Shown here one piece after another: positions 44,610-52,623 of a stretch of 64,000 nt of DNA; the first letter of the stretch is position 1, and every line of letters begins with the position of its first letter. Below the pieces are notes generated by a model. That model saw only the letters and a list, made by a program, of their open reading frames with translations, had not been told where the DNA came from and ran no database searches. The position numbers and the translations under genes are program-made. The stretch comes from Oceanobacillus sojae (GTDB lineage Bacteria; Bacillota; Bacilli; Bacillales; Amphibacillaceae). The stretch lies in the NCBI RefSeq assembly GCF_900162665.1, contig NZ_LT727812.1:447844-511843 (forward strand), read 5' to 3'.

Positions 44610-45282
44610 AACGGCCACATCCGCTGAAAGTGAAAATCGGGATGAAAATACGATGGAGGAACTATTTGTTACATATAAGAGGATGTTCAAAAAGACCAAT
44701 AAAAATGACACGGCGAATTTCTGCGTTGACGGGAGTTTTACAATACTCACGTATTTAAAAGCATACGCTCCGTTTGTAAAACTCCCGTCGCCTTGAACTT
44801 CTTGGTCCTATTCATCGGACTTTTTGAACACACACTACAAAGCACAAATTTATCAGTTTATTTTCCGATATTGTCAGGAGGAACAGCTGTGTCTGGACCT
44901 GGTACAGGATACATTTGTCAAATTTCATAAGTATCAGGCAAACTTTGATGAGAGAAAGTCCAGTATCAAAACTTATCTGTTTCGTATTGCCTATCAGCTG
45001 ATGATTAACAGACTTAAAAAACGCAATAGAATGAGAAAAATACTGCCTTTTTTATATGTGCTCAATCAGCTTTAGAGCTTATCATACGAAGATAAAATTA
45101 CAGTTCAGACTGTCATTCAACAGCTCCCTAAAGAGCGGCGGGCAGTTATTCTTTTAACTTACTATTATGATCTTACACAAAAGGATATTTCTGAAGTGCT
45201 TGAAATTCCAATTGGAACGGTAAAATCACGGCTGCATGCTTCGCTGAAAAAATTAAAAGTATTATTGGAGGGTAAAGAATGA
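44596..45282 (+). pseudogene. ECF sigma factor gene, disrupted
   Basis: The frame starting at 44596 encodes sigma region 2 (MEELFVTYK, then AQIYQFIFRYCQEEQLCLDL and DTFVKF) and region 4 (TYYYDLTQKDISEVLEIPIG, then TVKSRLHASLKK), as in ECF sigma factors. Two lesions break it. A 162-bp inverted-repeat element with an internal stop (44796) splits region 2 after Val-Thr. An in-frame TAG at 45073-45075 separates regions 2 and 4. Removing the element and one TA restores VTYKAQIY in frame. The 3' end overlaps the next gene as ATGA. Unless a nonsense is bypassed, no full sigma factor is made. Confidence 0.8.
44674..44839. mobile_element. Small inverted-repeat element (MITE-like), copy 2, inside the sigma gene
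   Basis: Inverted repeats ending in GTTCAAAAAG (44685-44694) and CTTTTTGAAC (44820-44829) bound the element, with TA at both outer edges (44674 and 44836). An internal palindrome pairs CGGGAGTTTTACAA with TTGTAAAACTCCCG. The left end is identical over 21 bases to the element near 19163. There is no transposase, so it must depend on one elsewhere. TA targeting suggests an IS630/mariner-type enzyme. Confidence 0.7.
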
Positions 45283-45515
45283 GTAAAAGAGATATTCCAG
45301 ATCAGCTTCAGAACAGACTGGATGAGTTTCATGTGGAAGTACCGGAAATTCCGATGAAAAGCAGTAAACTGGAACGGTTGGCAAACTGGATTTATAGTCC
45401 TGCTAAGGATCCGCTGGAAATATTCCGTATAAGCGGGATTTCCATTACTCATCTTGCTTTCTACCCATTAATTTTTGTACTGTTTTTATTTTTTGCACCC
45501 ATTTTCTTTATTTGA
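45279..45515 (+). CDS. Putative anti-sigma factor-like small membrane protein
   Basis: This 78-residue protein has a charged N-terminal part (about 50 residues) and one C-terminal membrane segment (ITHLAFYPLIFVLFLFFAPI). It follows the sigma gene with an ATGA overlap. Position, size and topology fit the small membrane partners of sigmaY-type operons (YxlC-like) that hold the sigma factor. I do not see a conserved zinc motif. With the sigma gene broken it may have no target. Confidence 0.6.
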   Translation: MSKRDIPDQLQNRLDEFHVEVPEIPMKSSKLERLANWIYSPAKDPLEIFRISGISITHLAFYPLIFVLFLFFAPIFFI

Positions 45516-45533
45516 ATTTAGCAGCCTCAAATG

Positions 45534-45565
45534 AAAAGCCTCCATATTCGCTGGAGGCTTTTTGC
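45534..45565. terminator. Bidirectional terminator between the ECF locus and yhaP
   Basis: AAAAGCCTCC and GGAGGCTTTTT arms flank a nine-base loop between convergent genes. Confidence 0.8.
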
Positions 45566-45567
45566 AT

Positions 45568-46824
45568 CTATTCTTTTTTCGATAAGTTTATCGCACGTTT
45601 TAAATCCTTTAAAGAACCCGACTTTCCATACATCAGCACGCCGCCTTTGTAAACTCGTGCTGCCAATGCACCAATTGCAGCGATAGTCAGAACAAGGAGA
45701 CCGATGGACAAGCCAATTTCCCAGATTGGGATATTCAGCATACCAATTCGCAGAAACATAATCATCGGAGTAAAGAACGGTATATAGGATGTAACTGTAA
45801 TTAATGTGGCTTCTGGCATACCAAGACCAAATATCGCTATAAAAAAGGCTATCATTATTAGCATTGTCATTGGCATAACCAACTGATTGACATCCTCAAT
45901 ACGGCTTACTAAAGATCCTAACATTGCAGCAAGCGTTGCGTATAAAAGATACCCCAGAATAAAGAAAATAATCGCATATATATAAATAGCCGGATCATTA
46001 TTCGATAATCCCATTATATCGAAGAATCCGCCTGCCATCGAATCTTCATTCGCCTGAATAGCAAAATAGCCTCCTCCAAACAGAATAACGATTTGTGTCA
46101 ATCCCAATAAGCCGATACCGATTATTTTAGCGAACATATGGGTAATCGGTGGAGCACTGGAGATAAGCAGCTCCATGACACGGGAAGATTTTTCCGTTGC
46201 CACATCTGTTGCAATCATCTGACCATAAATGACAACCGTCATATACAGAACAAATAACATTGCATATACCAAGCCTCTCGACTGGTTCATTTCTTCTGCT
46301 GTTCGTGCACTATCATCAAGCTGTTCAGCTTGAAATGATACAGGAGCATAAATAGTTTCCAGCGTCTCCTGATCAATCCCGGCCTGTTGTGTACCGACAA
46401 CTACCTTCAGCTGCTGTAAGGTTTCCTCAACGGCTGTTTGTTCTCCTGTTTCAGAAATACGATTTGCATAGTACTCTCCTTCAGGAAGATTATTTTCATC
46501 TGTTGTAATGACCAGCAATCCATCGTACTCCTCACTTACTACCGCCTCCTTTGCTTCTTCCTCTGTTCCTTCAAACTTTTCAAAGGCTATTCCTGTGCCT
46601 TCACTTAGACCGCCTTCTTCGAGATACCCGCCATAACCTTCAGATTCATCAATAACAAGCACGCTTTCAGACGAGTCTTCATCACTTGAAAACATATCAA
46701 TAATGGAAGATATATTTGCAAAACCAATAATGATCGCCAATGTAATAGCCGTTGTAATAATAAATGATTTCGCTTTAACTCTGGAAAAATATGTGTGCCC
46801 GACAATCGTCCAGAACTTATTCAT
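45568..46824 (-). CDS. yhaP: ABC exporter permease YhaP (NatB type)
   Basis: This 418-residue permease has one N-terminal membrane segment, a large extracytoplasmic domain (about residues 40-180) and about five C-terminal segments, the ABC-2/NatB layout. NatAB-like systems export sodium or drugs, but YhaQP has no proven substrate. I start at the ATG at 46824, after AGGTAGGTG. Its start overlaps the end of yhaQ. The promoter of the pair resembles that of the neighbouring ECF sigma operon. Confidence 0.88.
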   Translation of the reverse strand: MNKFWTIVGHTYFSRVKAKSFIITTAITLAIIIGFANISSIIDMFSSDEDSSESVLVIDESEGYGGYLEEGGLSEGTGIAFEKFEGTEEEAKEAVVSEEYDGLLVITTDENNLPEGEYYANRISETGEQTAVEETLQQLKVVVGTQQAGIDQETLETIYAPVSFQAEQLDDSARTAEEMNQSRGLVYAMLFVLYMTVVIYGQMIATDVATEKSSRVMELLISSAPPITHMFAKIIGIGLLGLTQIVILFGGGYFAIQANEDSMAGGFFDIMGLSNNDPAIYIYAIIFFILGYLLYATLAAMLGSLVSRIEDVNQLVMPMTMLIMIAFFIAIFGLGMPEATLITVTSYIPFFTPMIMFLRIGMLNIPIWEIGLSIGLLVLTIAAIGALAARVYKGGVLMYGKSGSLKDLKRAINLSKKE

Positions 46825-47713
46825 AAGAAGCACCTACCTTTTCGATAAAAATATCATTTAAGGATGGTTCTTCTATTTCGAATTTCCGGACAAATCCTTT
46901 CCCTTGCAAACTTGAAAAAATATTCTGTGCCACCTGCTCATCCTCAATCTGCAGTGCACATCCATCCGGCAATTCTTTATAAGAAGCTACACCTTGAAAA
47001 TCCTTTAAATATTCCGTTGAAAAATCACCGCGGATATCGAGATTTTTCTTTCCAAAGCTGTGTTTAATGTCCCGTAATGATCCATGAACAACAGGAGTCC
47101 CTTTTTGCAGAATACAGATATGCTGACACATTTCCTCTACATGCTCCATCTGGTGAGAGGAGAAAACAATGGATGTCCCCTGATTTTTCAAATCCTTGAC
47201 AGCCCCTTTTAACATCTCGACGTTAACCGGATCTAACCCGGAAAATGGTTCATCTAATATTAATAGCCTGGGCTCATGAATCACAGCAGAGATAAACTGT
47301 ATTTTCTGCTGGTTCCCTTTTGATAATTCCTGCACTTTTTTATCTAAGTACTCTGGCACTTTAAAACGTTCCAGCCATTCATCCAGTTTTTTGAGGATAT
47401 CCTGCTTTTTCATCCCTCTCAGCCGGCCTAAATAAATAATTTGTTCTTTGACAGTTAATTTGGGATACAGACCTCTTTCTTCCGGCAGATAGCCAATTAA
47501 ATGACTTTCATTATAAGAAATCGGCCCGTCCTGCCAAGTAATATCTCCTGACGTTTTATCAAGCAATCCAAGAATCATCCGGAAGGTTGTCGTCTTCCCC
47601 GCACCATTTCCGCCTAAAAAGCCAAACATCTCACTTTCCGGTATTTCAAGAGATAAATTGTTCACAGCAGTATGATTTCCAAACTGCTTTGTTACATTTG
47701 ATAATTTCAGCAT
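46817..47713 (-). CDS. yhaQ: ABC exporter ATPase YhaQ (NatA type)
   Basis: This 298-residue ATPase has Walker A GGNGAGKTT (residues 34-42), the signature LSKGNQQKIQFI, and Walker B LLILDEPFSGLDP. The switch histidine is in SSHQMEHVEEMC, followed by a C-terminal extension typical of NatA-type ATPases. It pairs with YhaP. In B. subtilis yhaQP directly precede yhaO. Here csoR and the ECF locus lie between them. Confidence 0.9.
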   Translation of the reverse strand: MLKLSNVTKQFGNHTAVNNLSLEIPESEMFGFLGGNGAGKTTTFRMILGLLDKTSGDITWQDGPISYNESHLIGYLPEERGLYPKLTVKEQIIYLGRLRGMKKQDILKKLDEWLERFKVPEYLDKKVQELSKGNQQKIQFISAVIHEPRLLILDEPFSGLDPVNVEMLKGAVKDLKNQGTSIVFSSHQMEHVEEMCQHICILQKGTPVVHGSLRDIKHSFGKKNLDIRGDFSTEYLKDFQGVASYKELPDGCALQIEDEQVAQNIFSSLQGKGFVRKFEIEEPSLNDIFIEKVGASYE

Positions 47714-47735
47714 AATCTCTCTCCCTTCCCTTTAC

Positions 47736-47768
47736 TAACTTATACAGTTGAATTGTTGAAAAGGTTCA
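47736..47768 (-). promoter_or_regulatory. ECF-type promoter of yhaQP
   Basis: Read on the minus strand, this segment starts TGAACCTTTTC and ends TTCAACTGTATAAGTTA. It agrees with the sigma-operon promoter at 44176-44208 over 27 of 33 positions. It ends 22 bp upstream of the yhaQ start codon. Confidence 0.7.
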
Positions 47769-47975
47769 TTATTTTTCTAAGTTTTATTTATTCCACTTGT
47801 AATACGTACAAAGTATAAAATTGTTTCACTATATTATATTTCATTATCCATTTTCACCAGACACTTGTTTCCAAAACTTTATCCTTCAAAAAATGAATTG
47901 ATATTCATTGCAATATTCACTCATTTTGATTTACAATTTATAAATAAAGCGATTTCAATTATTGGAGGGTGTATC

Positions 47976-48161
47976 ATGGCTGCATATTATTTAACGGTAT
48001 TTTCAAAAACGGGGGAAAAGCTGCTGGATGAGCAATTTGAAGCTTCGAATGATTTAGATGCGAAAGAAATAGGAAAAGGTAAGCTTGAGAATGAAGGCTA
48101 CGCTGAACATACCCATCGCTGCGTCAGTCCAAGTGCTAAACTGGTCCTCTTCCATCGTTAA
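47976..48161 (+). CDS. yhzD: YhzD-like small protein
   Basis: This 61-residue protein starts at an ATG with GGAGGGTG upstream. It resembles the small YhzD family of Bacillus, with the C-terminal box YAEHTHRCVSPSAKLVLFHR. The function is unknown. It lies convergent to yheA with a shared terminator. Confidence 0.75.
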   Translation: MAAYYLTVFSKTGEKLLDEQFEASNDLDAKEIGKGKLENEGYAEHTHRCVSPSAKLVLFHR

Positions 48162-48209
48162 AAAAAATATCCCACTGCTATATTACCTTTTGTAGCAGCG
48201 GGATATTAA
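48162..48209. terminator. Bidirectional terminator between yhzD and yheA
   Basis: AATATCCCACTGCTA and TAGCAGCGGGATATT arms surround a short loop, with an A run on the left side. Confidence 0.75.
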
Positions 48210-48219
48210 TCAAAACTGT

Positions 48220-48567
48220 TTATTCTGCGGCACCATAGAGTTCTTCTAATGGTTTTGTGATAATTTGAGAAATCTCATTAATCACGTTGTTTAGTTTTTG
48301 CTCTTCTTCCATTAATTTTGAAATTGCTTCATGCTGTTGCACAGTCTCAACAACTTGTCTTGCTTTTTCAATTTCTTCTTCGGAAATATCTAAGCCTTGC
48401 ATATGCTTCTCTTGCAGGTTAAGTTGTGTTTCACGGAAGTTTTCAAACATTTGCTTTGCAGCAGGGTCAGACATCACTGCATCATAAGCCTGTTTTAAAT
48501 CCTGGAATTCTGTGCTTTCACGAAGTGCTTGTTCTAATTGATTTGCTTGCTCTTGTAAATTTGCCAT
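48220..48567 (-). CDS. yheA: YlbF/YmcA-family protein YheA
   Basis: This 115-residue all-helical protein belongs to the YlbF/YmcA (Com_YlbF) family. Its relatives YlbF, YmcA and YaaT support RNase Y activity and development. The family pattern NLQEQANQLEQALRESTEFQ and the later DPAAKQMFENFRE are visible. I start at the ATG at 48567, eleven bases from AGGAGG. An ATG at 48588 lies within that site. YheA itself has no known function. Confidence 0.85.
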   Translation of the reverse strand: MANLQEQANQLEQALRESTEFQDLKQAYDAVMSDPAAKQMFENFRETQLNLQEKHMQGLDISEEEIEKARQVVETVQQHEAISKLMEEEQKLNNVINEISQIITKPLEELYGAAE

Positions 48568-48784
48568 AAAATATAATTCCTCCTTCATCGTCTCTTGCTA
48601 CTATAACAAAGCTGTTAACGTATGTATAGCCATATCTATTTGATGGCATGAAAAAATTCTACAGCTATATTTCATGTATAATAAAAAGGAGAGCTTATAC
48701 TTTCAAGGAAAAATACCGTTACATTAATTATTATTTATCTGTAAGATTTTTTCTTCATACATAAATGAAAAAGGAGAAATAAGA

Positions 48785-49684
48785 TTGAATTTACAACGAT
48801 TAAAAAGACTCTACCCAAGTTTAATAAAATTGCCTAAAAACCGCGGGGATATTAACCCTGAATATCGATGGTACCAATTTGAAAATACAATTATCGGTAT
48901 CGATAATAAAGAATTGACTGAAAGAGACAGAATGCTCTTAGGCACCTTTCTTCCCGCTTATCAAATTCAATTACCGATCCAGACATCTAAAGAGAAGGAA
49001 TGGGAAAGCCGTATTCAGGAAAAAAAGAATGAAAACCTTGGAAAAGAAGGACGATATCGTTTTATTTTCTTTCAAATTGAAAAAGGACAGGTTGATCTGG
49101 AAACATTTAAACAAACCCTGCAAGAATTTTTTTATGGGGATTTATCCATTCTTTGGAATAATGGAAATAAAGGTTTTATTATTGAAGATCGCGAAAATTA
49201 TTTGGAAGAAGATTTAGCTTATCATCATCTTGCGGATACATTAATGAGTGAATTATATGTAAAGACTACTTTCTTTATCGGTCCTTACTTGGAAAATGAC
49301 TGTGATTTAGAAGACTATATCCAACAAATCACACAGATGGCAGAAGTGAGCTTCCGTAAAATGGATACTGCTGTCATTGATTATACCCAGGGGTACCCTT
49401 CTTTTCTTATTGAAACCCTCTCTTCTAAAGAGCAGCAGCAGCTAAGTCAATGGATTTTAAAAGAGTTTACAATAGATCAGGAAGCATTGGATACTATTCA
49501 AATGTTCATTGAGTGTAATTTAAATGTTTCAGAAACCGCAAAAAAATTATACATTCACAGAAACAGCTTACAGTATCGGCTTGATAAATTTCATGAGAGC
49601 ACAGGCATTGATATCAAACAATTCAATAAGGCTTTTACCGTTTATTTAGCCATTTTGGCAAACATGCACAATTCCCGCACATAA
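48785..49684 (+). CDS. PucR/CdaR-like transcriptional regulator
   Basis: This 299-residue protein ends with the helix-turn-helix of the PucR/CdaR family: NLNVSETAKKLYIHRNSLQYRL. The N-terminal part has no clear sensory domain. The start is a TTG at 48785 with AAGGAG eight bases upstream. In B. subtilis a similar gene, yxkF, lies directly before msmX, and the same pair is kept here, so it may regulate sugar ABC transport. Its effector is unknown. Confidence 0.8.
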   Translation: MNLQRLKRLYPSLIKLPKNRGDINPEYRWYQFENTIIGIDNKELTERDRMLLGTFLPAYQIQLPIQTSKEKEWESRIQEKKNENLGKEGRYRFIFFQIEKGQVDLETFKQTLQEFFYGDLSILWNNGNKGFIIEDRENYLEEDLAYHHLADTLMSELYVKTTFFIGPYLENDCDLEDYIQQITQMAEVSFRKMDTAVIDYTQGYPSFLIETLSSKEQQQLSQWILKEFTIDQEALDTIQMFIECNLNVSETAKKLYIHRNSLQYRLDKFHESTGIDIKQFNKAFTVYLAILANMHNSRT

Positions 49685-49742
49685 TTTTGTGCAACATTTC
49701 CATATTGTTTTTACAGCTTTTTCAGTAAAATAAAACCAGATA

Positions 49743-49756
49743 TTAAAACGCTTTCA
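49743..49756 (+). promoter_or_regulatory. Candidate cre site upstream of msmX
   Basis: TTAAAACGCTTTCA matches the catabolite-response consensus TGWAANCGNTNWCA at 13 of 14 positions. It lies 44 bp upstream of the msmX ATG. Confidence 0.5.
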
Positions 49757-49799
49757 AACATAAGCTTTTGAAATTTAAACAATTGAAGGAGATGTAAGC

Positions 49800-50897
49800 A
49801 TGGCAGAATTAAAATTAGAGCATATTCAAAAGAAATATGATAAAGATGTATTGGCGGTAAAAGATTTCAATCTACATATTCAGGATAAAGAATTTATTGT
49901 ATTTGTCGGCCCATCCGGCTGCGGGAAATCGACGACTCTGCGTATGATTGCCGGTCTGGAAGAAATATCTGATGGAGAATTGTACATTGATGAAAAGTTA
50001 ATGAACGATGTTGCACCAAAAGATCGCGATATCGCTATGGTATTCCAAAACTATGCTCTATATCCGCATATGAATGTGTATGATAACATGGCGTTTGGAC
50101 TTAAGCTTCGTAAATTCAAAAAAGAAGAAATCAAACAGCGCGTTGATCAAGCTGCTAAAATTTTAGGTTTGGAAGCATACTTGGACAGAAAACCGAAAGC
50201 ATTATCCGGGGGACAAAGACAGCGTGTTGCATTAGGACGTGCGATTGTCCGTGATGCAAAGGTATTCCTGATGGATGAGCCTCTATCTAACCTGGATGCC
50301 AAATTACGTGTGCAAATGCGTGCAGAGATTCAAAAGCTTCACCAGCGTCTGCAAACGACTACCATCTATGTAACACATGACCAGACGGAAGCAATGACAA
50401 TGGCAACAAGGCTGGTTGTTATGAAAGATGGTGTTATCCAGCAGCTTGGAGCTCCAAAGGATGTGTATGATTTACCGGAAAATATTTTTGTAGGCGGGTT
50501 TATTGGCTCTCCATCCATGAATTTCTTTACCGGAACACTGGAAGGAAACAAATTCAAAATTGGCGGCAGCACTTTCTTAATCCCAGAAGCGAAGCTGATA
50601 CCTCTGCGTGATCAGGGATACGAAGGAAAAGAGCTGATTATCGGAGTTCGTCCTGAGGATATCCATGATGAGCTGGTATTCCTGGAAGCGTCTCCTGATT
50701 CAAAAATAACTGCGAAAATTGAGGTTGCTGAATTAATGGGGGCTGAATCTATTCTTTATTCCAGCATCGATGGTCAGGAATTCGTTGCACGTGTTGATTC
50801 CCGTACAGATGTACAAGGCGGAGATGAACTGGAGCTTTCTTTTGATATGAATAAAGTCCACTTCTTCGATAAAGACAATGAACAGCGTATACGTTAA
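49800..50897 (+). CDS. msmX: Shared sugar-ABC transporter ATPase MsmX
   Basis: MsmX energises several carbohydrate ABC importers encoded elsewhere in the genome. The 365 residues have Walker A GPSGCGKST (residues 37-45), Q-loop FQNYALYPHM, signature LSGGQRQRVALGRA and Walker B VFLMDEPLSNLDA. A C-terminal TOBE/OB regulatory domain follows (about residues 240-365). The ATG at 49800 has GGAGATG upstream. It stands apart from any sugar operon, as expected for a shared ATPase. Confidence 0.94.
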   Translation: MAELKLEHIQKKYDKDVLAVKDFNLHIQDKEFIVFVGPSGCGKSTTLRMIAGLEEISDGELYIDEKLMNDVAPKDRDIAMVFQNYALYPHMNVYDNMAFGLKLRKFKKEEIKQRVDQAAKILGLEAYLDRKPKALSGGQRQRVALGRAIVRDAKVFLMDEPLSNLDAKLRVQMRAEIQKLHQRLQTTTIYVTHDQTEAMTMATRLVVMKDGVIQQLGAPKDVYDLPENIFVGGFIGSPSMNFFTGTLEGNKFKIGGSTFLIPEAKLIPLRDQGYEGKELIIGVRPEDIHDELVFLEASPDSKITAKIEVAELMGAESILYSSIDGQEFVARVDSRTDVQGGDELELSFDMNKVHFFDKDNEQRIR

Positions 50898-50925
50898 CAC
50901 AATTCTAAAATAAAAAAATTGGTAA

Positions 50926-50950
50926 GGGGGAGCTCATAATGAGCTCCCCC
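50926..50950. terminator. Near-loopless palindrome between msmX and the SASP gene
   Basis: GGGGGAGCTCAT and ATGAGCTCCCCC lie directly back to back with one base between them. The palindrome is placed where a terminator for the convergent genes is expected, but T runs are only weak or distant. Confidence 0.5.
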
Positions 50951-50980
50951 TGTCAGCCAGTAATATTTTTTTAAATAAAA

Positions 50981-51175
50981 TTATTTACCATGCATTTGTT
51001 GTTGAGCAGTTTGCACTAAACGTTTAGTGATTTCCCCACCTACAGAACCGTTTGCACGAGAAGTTGAATCTGGACCAAGGTTTACACCAAATTCTTGAGC
51101 GATTTCGTACTTCATTTGATCAAGAGCTTGTTGTACTCCAGGCACTACTAATTGGTTTGAATTGTTATTTGCCAT
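50981..51175 (-). CDS. Alpha/beta-type small acid-soluble spore protein
   Basis: This 64-residue protein coats DNA in dormant spores and protects it from UV and heat. It carries the protease-cut region [10 protein letters not shown] and the second family box [19 protein letters not shown] start at the ATG at 51175, behind AGGAGGTG. The longer frame from 51208 includes the ribosome site. The spore-specific promoter was not identified. It demonstrates that the organism forms spores. Confidence 0.95.
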   Translation of the reverse strand: MANNNSNQLVVPGVQQALDQMKYEIAQEFGVNLGPDSTSRANGSVGGEITKRLVQTAQQQMHGK

Positions 51176-51386
51176 AGTTATCACCTCCTGTAAACATATC
51201 ATCTGCATTTTTTCTAAACTTATGATAGTTAATTATTGGTAATTAATAATAGCAAATAACATATCTCTTTCATTTATAGGTTTCTCACTATATCCAAACA
51301 CCTTCTTAAACATCTTATAAGCCCTTTACGCATCTATAAATGTTTAAGAAAAACCAAGAAAGTCACTTAGTCTTTAAAAAAGGATG

Positions 51387-52550
51387 TTACACCTTTACCT
51401 CTTCAAATGCTTCTCTTATTTCCTCCAATAATGCGGAATCGGATAAAATCTCATACCCCGTACAAGCTAATGCCAGCGCACCATTCATGAGGGCCTGTTT
51501 CCCGGCTGGACTGATTGTCTGATCCGCGAACGCTTTCGTATGCAGCACCAATGAAGGGTCACCGATTCCAATCGATGGATGTATTGCCGGTGCAACCCTG
51601 CTGACATCTCCCATATCCATAGAAGCTTTCAGAAGCTGCGGGGGATATACAGTTTCACCAGTTGCTGCTTTTAAATTTTTTGTAAATATATCTGAAAGCG
51701 GCCGGTTAGTTACCATATTATCATAACTGCCTTCCTGTTCTATTATTTCCATTTCCGCACCAGTCATTAATGCTGCACCTTTTGCAATCTGCATGACCTT
51801 CTCTTTAGTTTCATCTAAAATCTGGCGTGACTGTGCCCGGATATAAAATTCAGCTGCTGCCAAATCCGGAACAATATTCGCTGCCTCCCCGCCTTTCGTG
51901 ATGATCCCATGAATACGGACATCATCCGGTAAATGCTCTCTTAAAGCATTTATACCATTGTATAATTGAAGAACACTGTCAAGCGCATTAATTCCCTCTT
52001 CAGGTGATGCGGCTGCATGTGCTGCTTTTCCGGTATATTTAAATTCCAATGCATCATTTGCCAGCGAAGCTCCACTTTCTCTGGATACTCCTTCGGGATG
52101 AAGAATCATCGCCACATCAACGTCATCAAAGATACCCTCTCTGCTCATTGGCACCTTTGCTCCATTTGTTTCCTCTGCCGGTGTACCATAAACAACAACT
52201 TTTCCTCCTGTTTGATTAATAACCTTACTTAAAGCTATTCCGGCACCTGTACTCATCGTTCCAATTAAATTATGTCCGCAGCCATGACCAATTTCTGGCA
52301 GCGCATCATATTCTGCCAAATAAGCAATAACAGGACCCGGCTTGCTACTGTCATACACAGCTTTGAATGCAGTAGGACGGTTAATAATATTTGTCTCCAC
52401 TTGAAATTGATTTTCCTTCAGTAAATCCGTTAAAAGCTCCATGGATGCAAATTCTTCATCTCCCAGCTCCGGATTATCATACATTTTTTCACTTATATCT
52501 AATAATTGTTGTTGCATATCTGTTAATTTTTCTTTCAATATTTCCTTCAT
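51387..52550 (-). CDS. M20 family amidohydrolase/peptidase (ACY1L2/AbgB-like)
   Basis: This 387-residue zinc enzyme belongs to the M20D branch with PM20D2/AbgB-like proteins. Visible are AYLAEYDALPEIGHGCGHNL, the GTPAEETNGAKVPM metal region and SMDMGDVSRVAPAIHP. It should hydrolyse an N-acyl or aminoacyl amide bond. It is the last gene of a minus-strand set with a TPP enzyme, an aldehyde dehydrogenase and an amino-acid dehydrogenase. That suggests it releases the amino acid that enters the pathway. The ATG at 52550 follows GAGGTGG. Confidence 0.85.
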   Translation of the reverse strand: MKEILKEKLTDMQQQLLDISEKMYDNPELGDEEFASMELLTDLLKENQFQVETNIINRPTAFKAVYDSSKPGPVIAYLAEYDALPEIGHGCGHNLIGTMSTGAGIALSKVINQTGGKVVVYGTPAEETNGAKVPMSREGIFDDVDVAMILHPEGVSRESGASLANDALEFKYTGKAAHAAASPEEGINALDSVLQLYNGINALREHLPDDVRIHGIITKGGEAANIVPDLAAAEFYIRAQSRQILDETKEKVMQIAKGAALMTGAEMEIIEQEGSYDNMVTNRPLSDIFTKNLKAATGETVYPPQLLKASMDMGDVSRVAPAIHPSIGIGDPSLVLHTKAFADQTISPAGKQALMNGALALACTGYEILSDSALLEEIREAFEEVKV

Positions 52551-52623
52551 CTGAAATTTCCACCTCAGCTTTTATATGATTTGTAAAATGGAGAACGCAT
52601 GACTCTGCGCTCTCCACTGTCTT

